The position numbers and the translations under genes were made by a program. Source: Acanthosoma haemorrhoidale (taxonomy: Eukaryota; Arthropoda; Insecta; Hemiptera; Acanthosomatidae). From it: a stretch of 64,000 nucleotides of DNA. Shown here in pieces: positions 21,633 to 32,690 of the stretch. Below the pieces are notes generated by a model, which saw only the letters and a list, made by a program, of their open reading frames with translations, searched no databases and was not told the origin of the DNA. The DNA lies in the NCBI GenBank assembly GCA_930367205.1, contig OV884011.1, positions 42,359,754-42,423,753 of the forward strand, read 5' to 3'. How positions within the stretch are numbered: position 1 is the first letter of the stretch; each line of letters begins with the position of its first letter.

Positions 21633-22341
21633 TTAATAATAATTAATTTAATGAGTGATGTACTAAATAAAAATGTATCAATCAACAGTACTCGACAAGC
21701 CCTTTGTGATATCATAATACTTTATAGCAGGGAAGGTGTGGAATTACATCTCCGTTGAAGACTGTAATTGTTGACTTTTACGTTGTTAAATAATTTTTAA
21801 AGTATTACCGATAAAGCGGTGTAAGTAATCTTTTTGTGCTTATAAATCATCAAAGCAATCTTCTTTTCTCATAGCCTAGATGTGGACAGTTATCGATTTC
21901 TGAAACTAGAACACATCGGAAATTCAAATTGAGTTGAATTTTGTAGTCAAGTTGCCTTTTACTTTGCCGGATTGCCCTTACCCTCTTGAAGAAGACTTTT
22001 TCGATGGTTGTCCGGCCCCAGGTGAGTTAGAGGCCTGGTGATTCCCCGATGGTGAAGAAGTAGGGACAAACTGCCCCTATCTATCCCTGTCTCCTTCCAG
22101 CCTAGGTATTTTCCCTTGTCCCTTAGACATTATTGTCTGCCACATCGATGATGTCCGGGCCCCTGTTCTATACTTGTCCTTTGCGTTTAGAATTCCAATT
22201 ACGGTCTTCAACGGAGATGTAATTCCACACCTTCCCTGCTATGAGTTATGGAGTATTATGATATCACAAAAGGCTTGTCGACTACTGTTAATTGATACAT
22301 TATTTATTTAGTACATCACTCATTAAATTAATTATTATTAA
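21633..22341. mobile_element. 709-bp foldback element with long inverted repeats
   Basis: The left arm 21633-21770 and right arm 22196-22341 are inverted copies of each other over about 140 bp with few differences. Examples are GAATTACATCTCCGTTGAAG on the left and its complement at about 22205-22224. Both outer ends are TTAA, so a TTAA target duplication (piggyBac-like) is possible, but the TA-rich ends are ambiguous. The 425-bp centre encodes no recognisable transposase. It is therefore a non-autonomous DNA transposon or foldback element of unknown superfamily. Confidence 0.8.
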
Positions 22342-25300
22342 CCTTTCTGTTTAGATTGACTATGAACTTTTCTTTTTTGTCCCGTTCCTTGGATCGATAT
22401 TCTGTTCCCAGTTTCTCCATGGGACTGCATAACGGGCACTTGAGCTATTACCTTGATTTATGCTCTTAGACCGTTTCTATTATTGAAAATAAGAAACTAA
22501 ATATAAAGACCAAACACTAAATACACTAAAACACCAAATACAGGAAACAAGCCTGCCTAATTACTCCCAGAATCTTATCGTTGTAGACCATCATTACAAA
22601 TTATAATTAAACAACATATATTTTTTAATTAATTTTTAAATTAGTTTTGGACTCAATGAATTTTTTTTCATTTCTATAAACCATAGCGAAACATAGGAAT
22701 CAATAACATAATTCATTAAATCAAATTTATCCTGCCCTGTTTATGGAGTAAATACATAAATAAATTATTTAGACGAGAAAATTAAAATATTGGAGCAGTC
22801 TATTTAAATGACTGAGTACGGTGAACAGAGGAGCTTGTTTTAAGATGAGAGGAGGCTGGAATGACATCCGGCTATCTCCAAGCAGTTTACAACGGCTGGT
22901 CTTTGTTCCCTTTTAGATTTATAGGCTCACTACCTCAAAGGGGGTAAATAGACCAAGTCTTCCCTCTATGGAGTGGGATATTTCCCTAACCACCCGTACC
23001 TCTGCGAATACCGGAATGAATTATCTTGCTTGTTATCCTAATATAATTAAATTAACGTTATCTTTTGTGATTATTGTCATCCATAAAGTAAAGTATTAAT
23101 GGACATTACATATTACAGTACAATCTCAGTTATTCGCATCTTATTAATTTGCAAATCCCTACCATTTATAACAAACTGCAGGTCAATTCGTATTTTTATT
23201 CGACATTGTGTAATTTTCAACTTTTGGCTTTGCTTGAGTAAAGGCCTCAGTGATTTCGGACTTGTTTAAATTTTTTCCTGTTTCTTGAAATTATTGCTCG
23301 TGCCTATACAACTCAAGCGTTTCCATTGTGTTCTGCCGCCTAGAACAGTGGAAAATGAGTGCTATTAGTGGAAGTTGAAACAGATGCCTTATAATACTTT
23401 TAAGGAAACAGTTAAAAAAGAATGTTGACCGATATGATGCAGAAGAACTTCCAGTAGGCTTTTCCTACAAATACTTTAAACGTTAAGAATGGCATCATGA
23501 GCTGTAGAATACTCTTAGGCGTAATAAACAGACCAAACTGTGCACTCATCCCTAAATTTGAAATGAAACTTTTTTAAGTCATTTACATTTAATTATAATT
23601 CATGCATTTGCTATTATTTTCAGTATCAAGTAATGAAACTCCAGAGCAAAATGACATGGATTGTGAATACGAATTTTCGTTATTGCATAAATAACAAAAT
23701 GTATATCTGTCGTTAAAAAAATTGCTGTCTGACTTCTGATCTTATAGTAGTTATACGAAGGTCAATTGAAGATAGTCTGTGTTAAGTTACATTGATATTT
23801 ATTTTAATTAAAGATTTATAGATTTAAAAGTTTCACGCCGGCAGCTGTATAACATTACAATATACAATGAATAATGGAAAAGGTATATGGAATACTAGTT
23901 CGTAACTGGGTCTCTGGTTTGGAAGCTCTAACTTCGATGTTAGAATAGGGGAGTTAGGGCCTGTTCTCCATTAATGTTTTTTCATCAATGTTTGTGTGTT
24001 GTTTTTGAGCTATTCCAACGGTTTATTCCCTTTTCCATTCCTCATTTCCCCCCAAAAGCTCCATTTCAGACCTTTTACCTCCTTCTTTAGAAGGTTCATT
24101 TAAGTAACTTATAGTTTTCATATATTTGCTCCCCTTATCTTAGCCTACAAGAAAGCTTATACTTTTATAGTGTAATCTCTCAGATAGGGTTCAGAGTTTG
24201 TCTGGATGTCTTAGCTGGTGTAGATCACGGATTGCAGTAGCGGCCCAAATACCAATGACTCTTTTCTTTGGCTAATTATTTATTTTTTTCCATAAACGTT
24301 AGCTGGTTTTTACATGAAATCGCTTAGCAGTCGTGGTGGGGTTGCTTCTTCGGTCTCTGGGGTTCTTCTCTCTGGTCCTTCTCTCTCTTCTTCTCCTTAA
24401 ATATCTTAAATTGCCTTCGATACCGGTCTCGTCGGTGAGCCCACGCCTTCTTCCGCCCTAATTAAGTTTTCGAACTAATTCAATCACCGGATCCGGAGAA
24501 GCACAAGCCCCGTTGATTTTTTAAAGGATTTTCCTCGATCTAATTTAAATATGTAAATGCCCTCGGACCGTGGCAAAAGAATAAAGTCATTGGCTCAAAA
24601 TCATTTAAAGGGGACAGTTTTTACGGACCACTATTGAGCGATGCTTCGATTTCTGATTGGCCCATTAAATACATACCCTGTAAAATACATCTTAAGAAAC
24701 AATATCACATACTTGTCCAGCAATTGCGCTAGCTTACCCTAATGTTTGTGTCTTCGCCATTTTTGTTTGTTGATGCATAGAATAATTTATTTCTTTTCTG
24801 CCTAAAATTTGTTGGCCAAGTGAGAAATTCTAAATATTTATTAATTGATGTTTTTTTAATAGTTGTGTGCTTTTTTTTTATAAAAGAAACAAAATATACT
24901 AGCAACTATCCAAAATACAAAAAACATGCAAATATCAAACAAAACCCGCTCTATTAAATAAAAAAAAAACCTAATTCTACTATACATGGGATATTATGAA
25001 TAATATTGTTTAATTCATTAAATAATGAATTGTCTTTAATGGGTGATGTTAGGAGCTCCTCTTGGTGATACCAAGTCTTCAAGCTCCTTTTCCAGAGAAT
25101 GTTATAATTAATAGGAGCTTACAACCAATTATTGTAGTTACACCGAGCTTCTACGGCGTGTTTGTTAATTTAAATACCTTAGGTTCCTTCAATTAGCTCC
25201 TCTCCTGGTGGTTGGGGATAAGGGTCATAATTAAGTTAGATTGGTAAAATAAACACTAACTTCACAAAATTGACCAGGGTAATAAAAAGATCACACACTA

Positions 25301-25756
25301 AGGTAAACTACTTCACAGATCTAATTGTTTCGTCAGTGGACTGGGACGAGATAGCCGGAGCATTATAAGGTGGCAGCTGTTGCCACCGTAGTTTATTGAT
25401 ATTTGTTGATAGAGTTCTATTACTGAGCATTTTCTTAAGAAACTACTTGGAATTTTAACTCAAAAACCGATAGTTCTCAAAACGTTATTTTCTTGGAATA
25501 TTTTTCAAGTTTATTTCCTATTTCCGCTCTGTCTTGCTATAGACCCATAGGGAAAATCAATGTCCACTTTTGTTTTGGAATTATATCCTCGTTATCATTC
25601 GTGAGGTCGATTGGCCCGCGATCCAGACCGTTGAAAAAAATAGGGTTACAACATGAACTGGTGACCGAGGTGCCAGTTTTTTTTAACCATAGAGTGCGAT
25701 GGGATTTTTGTCTGTGACCAATGCCGACTTACACACATATCGATTGAAAAATGAGA
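22342..25756. other. Unrecognised DNA
   Basis: No gene was recognised. 22810-23030 and 24300-24560 are locally richer in G and C and could be transposon remnants, but no motif supports a family. Confidence 0.45.
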
Positions 25757-25970
25757 TTTTTTTCTTTTTTTTCTTAACCCCTTTAATTTTTATACAATAT
25801 GTAAAAATATGAACAAAAAATTGACAAATTTTTCTCCTCATTCTGCTATGCGCAGATGCATTTGAAGGGGGTTGGGTTACTTAACAATACAGGTTGTGGT
25901 TAAAAATACAATGAAATGAATATAATGCTAGGTGATGAGATAGTTCTCCTGGTGGTTATTAGGCACCATC
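25757..25970 (-). mobile_element. LINE-B-like 3' UTR fragment
   Basis: A poly-T with AACCCCTTTAATT at the left and CTAGGTGATG at the right is the same order as in 26703-26910. It is therefore the 3' end of a minus-strand non-LTR element. Only UTR is present. Confidence 0.6.
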
Positions 25971-26149
25971 AACACACAACTCTAGCTGAAATTATTCAAG
26001 ATGATCACATCTCACGAGGATTATTGCTCGTCACTCATTATCGACTCTACAGGTAAAGTACCGTTATCATTATTTATTGTAAGCCTTGAACCTTTCACTA
26101 GGGCCGAAAAAACCTATGATGACTTCAATATATAGGAATTCCTTGAGGT

Positions 26150-26515
26150 AGTGTTCTCTATTCTCAATACCACTGATATTTCTGTATTGCCCGACTCAGT
26201 TCTCTATTCATCGCATCCAGGGCTCGATATGCGAGCATCCCTTAACCTCGAAGTTCACCTCTTCAAAATTGTGGGCTGGTGTAACCGATGGAAGATAAAA
26301 GTCAAGGAAGGAAAAAAAAGGACTCCCATTTTTCTTTCCTGCCCTGAGGGGCCCTACGTAGCTATAGCGATACTGCTGCAGGGGCGGATCTTTCCAATCC
26401 TTGCCTTCTTCTCCATAGGTGATAATTCTGCAGTTGAAATGTGAGAATCCCTGGACTATGTGCATATGGCTATATATAATTGTAAGTACTGTATGAATGG
26501 ATTGGTGATGTTTAG
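26150..26515 (+). pseudogene. Plus-strand LINE reverse transcriptase fragment
   Basis: The plus strand reads VLYSSHPGLD, then LNLEVHLFKI, then WCNRWKIKVKEGK. This is the segment that follows the catalytic F-A-D-D box of Jockey-like reverse transcriptases (compare HLDKIEYWWNQWRIKVNEAK at about 46000 minus). The catalytic box itself is not readable: PDSVLYSS stands where A-D-D-T-x-L-Y-S-S is expected. From about 26460 a piece resembling the LINE-A tail (GTAAGTACTGTATGAATG) follows, so the copy is internally deleted. Confidence 0.6.
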
Positions 26516-26605
26516 TTCAAAAAACACATATTGTACTAGAGAGAGCTTAATAACCACGTAAAGCCTCAGTTAATCTATTTAGTATTTATTATACCACTGT
26601 GTTCC

Positions 26606-26690
26606 TTACATATTTTTCATACTTTTTTTTTTTTTCTTTTTCTTCATAGCCCCTTTAAATTTACAGATAATTATATACAATTATAGATAC
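26606..26690 (-). repeat. LINE tail, repeated at 27768-27850
   Basis: A poly-T followed by CATAGCCCCTTTAAATTTAC, then AGATAATTATATACAATTA, is almost identical to 27768-27850. The similarity also includes ACATATT on the poly-T side. It is read as the very 3' end of a minus-strand retroposon. The shared flank hints at a local duplication. Confidence 0.6.
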
Positions 26691-26702
26691 TCAGGTGAAT
26701 TT

Positions 26703-27345
26703 TTATATTTATTTTTTTTCTTTCAAAACCCTTTAATTGAAAAATTTTTTACAAACAAATGATCAATAACATGAGCAGATTTACAGATTTATGGCTCCTT
26801 TTCCTGCATAACATAACGTGCGTTTGAAGGAGGGTAGAATTACAAACATTTTTCGTTTTATAGTTAAAATTACAAAAACAATAGACTGGACTAGGTGATG
26901 GGGCTCACCTTCGGGTTACAATAAGGGAAAAACTAAAAACTAAACTCACAAACTATAACGTTCCTGCCTCGACAGCTTGCTGCCATCGATGGGGAAACGG
27001 GGCGGGAGCAATCGTGTTGAGCACGGGGTTTGTCATATGTTGTAGGGAGTCAAAGAATTTGATATGTCTACGGCGAATGAATTCATCCACCGTAGGCAGC
27101 TTAAAGTTCTCGTGTAATTCACTGTTTCTTTCATCAAGGACACAAACGGTGCACCGTACAGCAGAGAAGGACTGAGTACTCTCTTATATATCATTAGCTT
27201 AAGGCGTAATGATGGATTGGGCGATGTCAATAGATGCGTGAGCCGGTAAGACTTCGTGCGTGTTTGCTTTAGTTTCCTGGCAAAATGGCCGCTAAAACGG
27301 AGGAGACGGTCAATTTTAACGCCCAGATACACGAGGCTGTTTGCT
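26703..27345 (-). pseudogene. LINE-B 3' part, C-terminal ORF2
   Basis: The minus strand encodes YLGVKIDRLLRFSGHF, then LRLKLMIYKRVLSPSLLYGA (about 27130-27330). These are the thumb-side blocks of Jockey/CR1-type ORF2. After a frameshift comes a block like VDEFIRRRHIKFFDSLQH (about 27040-27100), the family signature also seen at 1-400, 59277-59875 and 62991-63800. The 3' UTR runs to a poly-T near 26703. The RT catalytic core is missing: upstream on this strand comes a MITE scrap and then ORF1, so most of ORF2 is deleted. Non-functional. Confidence 0.8.
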
Positions 27346-27347
27346 GG

Positions 27348-27399
27348 GGAGTTTTATCATCATGTTGAGGTCGGAAACGTTTCAGACCACTTGTGTACG
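27348..27399. mobile_element. Half copy of mariner-type MITE
   Basis: TTTTATCATCATGTTGAGG, then TCGGAAACGTTTCAGACCAC, ending GTGTAC. This matches one inverted-repeat half of the element at 34375-34484. It lies exactly between the ORF2 remnant (27345) and the ORF1 remnant (27400), so it may mark the joint of the deletion. Confidence 0.65.
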
Positions 27400-27730
27400 G
27401 GATATGGTGACGCCTTCCTGAGGGCGTATTTGTTCATTGTTGCTTCTCTGGACAGTTGGAATAGGGTAGTAGTTGTCTCTGCAGAGACAACTATCGGCGG
27501 TGGCTTTCTCTCTGATTCTACTCGGTTGTGAGCGCCTCATATTTGTTCCCTACCGGTGTAGGGGATTTTTTCGCCGGTCTCTTGGCCTTGGCTGTGTTTT
27601 TGGGTGAAACTAAGCCCTCTTTGCTGTCCCTGGCTGAAGATGTGGCAGCCGGCCGCTTCCTCGAGGTCTCGACCTCCAACGGCGTCACTATTTCTTCAAA
27701 ACTTCTTCCTTTTTCGTTGAACTAAGAAAC
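27400..27730 (-). pseudogene. LINE-B ORF1 N-terminal fragment (probable)
   Basis: The minus strand is open from about 27721 to 27530 (some 64 codons) and rich in Lys, Arg, Ser and Pro: FEEIVTPLEVETSRKRPAAT, then KAKRPAKKSPTPVGNKYEAL, then a TAG. A basic low-complexity N-terminus ending in N-K/R-Y-E-A-L is usual for ORF1 of Jockey/CR1 elements, upstream of the zinc knuckles. Together with 26703-27345 it makes a copy with both ends and no middle. No RNA-binding domain is present, so the identification rests on composition and position. Confidence 0.5.
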
Positions 27731-27767
27731 ACTGGCACAAGTTAAAATGTAAAGTTTACATTTTTTT

Positions 27768-27850
27768 TTTAACAAGTACTAACATATTCATATTTTTTTT
27801 TTCTTTCATAGCCCCTTTAAATTTACAGATAATTATATACAATTATAGAT
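27768..27850 (-). repeat. LINE tail, second copy
   Basis: This is a near-identical partner of 26606-26690: poly-T, then CATAGCCCCTTTAAATTTAC, then AGATAATTATATACAATTA. Confidence 0.6.
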
Positions 27851-28259
27851 CCTATTGGTCGTAGACGCAAATGCCAATAATTGTTAACTGTTTTATGTTA
27901 AAATTATGAAAAAAAACACTGTTTCATTTTTATCACTAATAAATAATTTTTAGTAGCGGCAATTAAAACAAAAGGGCTTAAATCGGTCCTGTAAAGTATA
28001 ATACAGTCGCAAGTCAAATATGGCCTGCGAACAAGGTTTTTAGTAATTATAGTCAACGCTCATTATTGACGAGGACATCTTTTTATCTGATCTACGACCA
28101 ACTCAATCTGATATAATGAGGAAAACAACGTTTTTTGTAATAAAAAGTAATTGATTAATGAATCATAATTAATGTTTCCTTGTCAGTTCATCACAACCAC
28201 TGATCAAGGGAATCGTATTACGCCCTTATATATTTTGTATTTGGGGTGGAAAAGTGGAT

Positions 28260-29605
28260 CCGCATTCAAAAAGACCTACAGACAATAGGGATTGGTAGTA
28301 TCAGAGATGAAACCGTGGTTCTATCATAAGAACATCTGTCGGATGCTGTTAGAGCAGCTCCGCACATTGTAGGGACATCAACATTCACGATACAACCGGC
28401 CTAATCCTCGGGTAGTTGCCCTCCGGCGTACACGTTGTATATGGATGTAACGTATCATGAGGAGATGAACAACATGATCAGCACAGTTTCGACATGTCTA
28501 CTGCGATCGACCACACGCGTAGCCGTTGATTCTGCTCATCGGCTGGATCTTATTCACCTTAACATATTCTGCAGCAGATTTTACAGAGCTTGAACAGGGG
28601 GACGCTTACTATCGGGGGAACGCTCAGGCAGATTAGTCATCATAACCGCAGATGTCACCTTAAAATCCCTTAGAAACCGTACGCAATTGCATAGTTAACA
28701 TCCATGTGCTTAGTGATCATGCGGCATAATTTTCTGCGCGCATGAAACAAATAGAACGATCATACGATTTGTCAGCTATTGTACTCCACCATTCCCTTGG
28801 GGACCATATTACCTCGCTGGCACTTATCTTGGCGTCTTGTCTCCGCGTTCCTGTCGCAGCTGGGTGAGCTGCTCACTATCTACAATGTTACATTTATATA
28901 TATTTACATCCTAAAGATCGTGTGTCGATGTTCTTGCCTTATTCCTAAATTACCAGTCTACGATCATCTCTTCTACGTTAAAAAAACTAAGGTATTACCA
29001 TGGACCAGATCCTCTTTTGGAAAGTTCATATTTCGGAAAATTACCAGAAAGTCAATTCCTATTCAAACTATTCATTCGTACTACCTATCGGCTTCTTCTC
29101 TTGGTATTCTTCCTCATTTGTCCTAATTCTTTATGGCTGTGTAGTATACGGGGGTTTCTCTAGGTCGGACTTCGGGACAGATTGAAGTGTGCCACGGACT
29201 GTTAGATTTGTCTATGGGACTCCGCAGTGTTCTCGTTTGTGTATCACATTTCTACATCGAGTTAAGGCGTTTGCCCACTGGTTCCGTCGGCAATAATTCC
29301 TTGGCTCACGCTGTCTCTACTCACTCTCATATCCCCTCTTATATTTATGATATCTTACAATTTAAATTCTCATTTGTTTTTGTTGTGTAATTATATATTA
29401 AAATTCATAAGCATATATTTATGTACTCGAACGCTTGTTAATAATTCTAATTTTATGTAGACCCTTTAGTTATATATATATATTTTTTGTCTATTTGATG
29501 TAATTTATTTATTTATTTTTTATCTAGCCCGAGTAATGCTCATTTGTACTTACTTGGTTATTATTCATAGAAGGCAATAGTCCCAGAATAAAGATTTTAT
29601 ATTTC
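28260..29605 (+). mobile_element. Possible very old LINE remnant
   Basis: The region is richer in G and C than its flanks. The plus strand reads RFVYGTPQCSRLC near 29198-29240 in one frame, vaguely like the C-terminal block of LINE ORF2. The right end at about 29588-29603 has CCAGAATAAAGATTTTA, like a LINE tail. There is no intact domain. Frames of 60-115 codons here show no family motif. Confidence 0.3.
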
Positions 29606-30427
29606 TATTATAGTATAATAGGGCACAATAAGCGGAACCGCTTACAGGAGGGAAATGCTTTAATAGGTTTGATAAATGACTTTCATCCAGCAGCGGCCAT
29701 TCTAGTTCGCAGTAACGCACATTTTATTTACTATAGTTAACTCTCTACTCAACCAGTACAGTGTTTTAGATTGATTGTTGTGGATTCTTGAAGTTTTTTT
29801 CTACTATTAAATATCAGTTTGTATTTTCAGTTTCTTTAATGATAGAGACTATCTCAGAAAGTTCCCATACATCGACGAGTTGTATATAAATTGTAATTAC
29901 TATAAGTTTACGTACTGTACCAATATGATTTGCATTTACTAATGAAATGTAGGAAGACTACACAAATAAAAAATCTACAATCTACTTTTTGGTCCACTAT
30001 TGCGCCACTATGCACAAAACCATGGTAAACTAACTACTTTATAACTACTCAAGGTATTGGGGATAAGCCCATTTTAACTGAAATACTAATACTAATTATA
30101 TACTAATATTAAATTATTTTCTTTGGAGTACTTGCCGGTGTGGGTTGAACATAATAATTAATTGAAACAACGTTTGTCTGCCTACAGTTGTTTAATATTT
30201 ATAACATTGAAGGCGCTTTCGATGGATTGAACTATCATCTCTAAGTGTTAAAACATAAGAAAACATACACACACATATACATCAATCATAATTTTTTTAA
30301 CATTCAACAGATTAAAAGACTAAAATACATCATTCACGATTCAAACAAGTCATATAACTAAATGTAGTCGTCAATTACTATTATAACCAAAAAGCAGTAT
30401 TTTAATCTGTCGAACTTTCAAAAATTA

Positions 30428-30430
<3 letters not shown>
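29606..30430. other. Unrecognised AT-rich DNA
   Basis: Nothing supported was seen apart from general A/T richness and a TACACACACATATACAT stretch near 30265. Confidence 0.5.

Positions 30431-30464
<34 letters not shown>
30431..30464. repeat. TA microsatellite ending in ATGT
   Basis: An AT run of about 30 bp ends in ATGT (30461-30464), which is also found after the solo LTR at 31098-31101. It is the target repeat of copy 2. Confidence 0.85.
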
Positions 30465-30467
<3 letters not shown>

Positions 30468-31097
30468 AACCTACCTTATTTTTTACCATTTCTTTTCTAA
30501 TTTCTTTTCCTAATCAATTGACCTTAACTAATTTGGTAGGTCCGTCATGAGATCTTTAATTCAAATGGTTTTATGTCTTTGACATAGGAAATTATCCCGA
30601 TTGAATCGCCCGATCTCAAGGCTAATGTTATAGTTATTAATAAATTGAGAAACTGGGAATTGTGAAATATATACAAATAAAATGATTATAACAAATAATT
30701 ATAATTATATAGAGTGCTGACATAAATTATATAAAAATATTCAATTCCTTTTGAACAAGGATAGTTACTACTAATTACAATACAAACATAAAAATTGAGC
30801 TCAATCTCTTTTAATGGATCCATAATAATAAAAAAAACAATATCAATATCACCCAATCGATGATCTCCGTATAATCCAATCCACGTTACTTTTGATCTCT
30901 TCTTCTTCTTCTTCTCCTCTTCTTCTGTTGGTGACCACCAAAACGGGAGCTTGCTCTGGTTCGCTCTCTAACTGTTAGGCTAAGACTGGCTAAGACTGGC
31001 CCTTCATCTCATCCCCACTCCTAAGAGCACAAGGGCTGATGCTGACCAGATGGAAGGGTCGCTGGTCATGACATTCTCAAATATCATGAATGTTACA
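30465..31097 (-). mobile_element. Solo LTR, TGT...ACA type, copy 2 (inverted)
   Basis: This 633-bp unit is inverted relative to 8591-9204. It has perfect TGTAAC/GTTACA ends and a clean ATGT target duplication (30461-30464 and 31098-31101). Shared blocks include TTGAATCGCCCGATCTCAAG and its complement at about 9058-9077. The copies differ at many positions and by small indels, so both are old. It also contains a CTT/TTC-rich stretch (about 30899-30927) that is shorter in copy 1. Confidence 0.8.
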
Positions 31098-31101
31098 ATG
31101 T

Positions 31102-32468
31102 ATGTATATATGTCTATGTTTTCTCATGTTGTAGCACCAGCAAGGATCATTTAAGCCATCGAAAGTGCTAGTAATATTATAAAAAAAAAAAAAAACCGTA
31201 AGCAGAGAAAAAATAGTTCAATTAACTAATATTAAATTATATTTTTAAAATACATATAAACGAAGTAAAGGACTTAAAAAGCGAACGAATAATATCATGA
31301 TTTATGATGCAGGAGCTTGAGTTTCTAATGTACTTAATAAATAATAAAATTAAAGTTAATTGAAATAATTACTTTTTCAAACTTCTTGTTATTGCATTTT
31401 AAGTTACCCATTAATCCGAAGTGGGAAATTCCTATAAAATAAATTTATGGTAATAAAAATCCAGGACTGAACGTTTCGGCACCTTTGGAAGGCTGCTAGT
31501 AATTTATTGAAAAACTTAAGTATTTTTTTCACTATTTGAACAGATTAACTAATTGTAAAATGGTTTGTTTAAAAACCAATTCGATTTTTAGTTTGATGTC
31601 TCCTTTTCAGTCTTGGGGTAGAAACTGTAAATATTTCCAGTAATTTCGAATTCATTTTTCGTATTTACCAATTCAAGCAGGCATTATCCCAACATTGATT
31701 TTCATAAGTATGCTCATGTTCTATTCATAAAGGGAAAGCGCTTATCATCTTTTTCATCAGTTTTCCATCAAATTTTTCATACTTACTGATGATCAGGTGC
31801 TGGTAAGAAACTTTAGATATTATTTTAAAAGTTGGACAATTAATAAAGTTATGTCATCTGTATACAGATGACTGTACATATAACGGATGGCTCTGAACAC
31901 ATATATACAAATAATAACGATATTTATTATTTGCTGTTTTTTTTTACAGACTTTCTTAATATAAATTTGTTACTTTTGTATTTAAGAACTTTTTCAACTC
32001 TTTTTTTTTTTTCTCATTTTAAAGGAAAAACATTGTATTTTAACCATTAATTGGTACCAATATATCTGATTCGTTTCATTTATATTAATAAAACTTCTTT
32101 TAATACATTTAATTTTTTTATATTTGTGTTTATGAAGGTCGGAAGTCACTTACCGCATTAGAAAAGGTCATCCAGTTTGCTTCAAAAGCACCTTCATTCA
32201 TAAAATTCAAGTTGCTTAAAACCTATGATTCCATAAGTTGCTAAAGAGTTAACCTTATTAAAATAAAGAAATTTGGTTATTTTAATACATTTTTAAAAAA
32301 TATAAGAAAAAAACGGCCGTGGCGATTTTTTTGCTGTCCTGATAAATTTCTGAGAATGAATGTAACTAGTTTTTTGCTGAAGTCCGGAAATTGTTGGAAA
32401 AAAAAACATATAAAAGGGAGACTAACTACATTCTTCGGCACCAAGGTTTTTCTATTCTAGATTCTAGG
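31102..32468. other. Unrecognised AT-rich DNA
   Basis: No gene was recognised. There is an A-run of 15 near 31180, and short frames only. Confidence 0.5.
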
Positions 32469-32690
32469 CCTGAAGGAGGAGCGTCTTCCCAAGACCGCTT
32501 CCGCTTCCTCTTTCGCACGGGGGGAGGTGACAACCATCTGGATTTGGGAGGTCTCTGGGCTGTTTGTAAATACTGTATGAATCAGCGATTGAATGAAAAT
32601 TGTAAATATGGTATGAATGATAATATTTATCACAATTACTTATTGCCCAATAAGGCAGATTGTAATTTTATCACAATAAAAAAGTTTCTA
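32469..32690 (+). mobile_element. LINE-A 3' tail, 5'-truncated
   Basis: GGAGGAGCGTCTTCCCAAGA, then TGTAAATACTGTATGAAT, then AAGGCAGATTGTAATTTTAT, ending CACAATAAA. This matches 57530-57740. About 220 bp of UTR only. Confidence 0.8.

Noticed and set aside
28779..29126. 115-codon frame as a host gene
   Set aside because: There are no motifs and biased composition. It lies within a GC-richer stretch more likely to be an old transposon.
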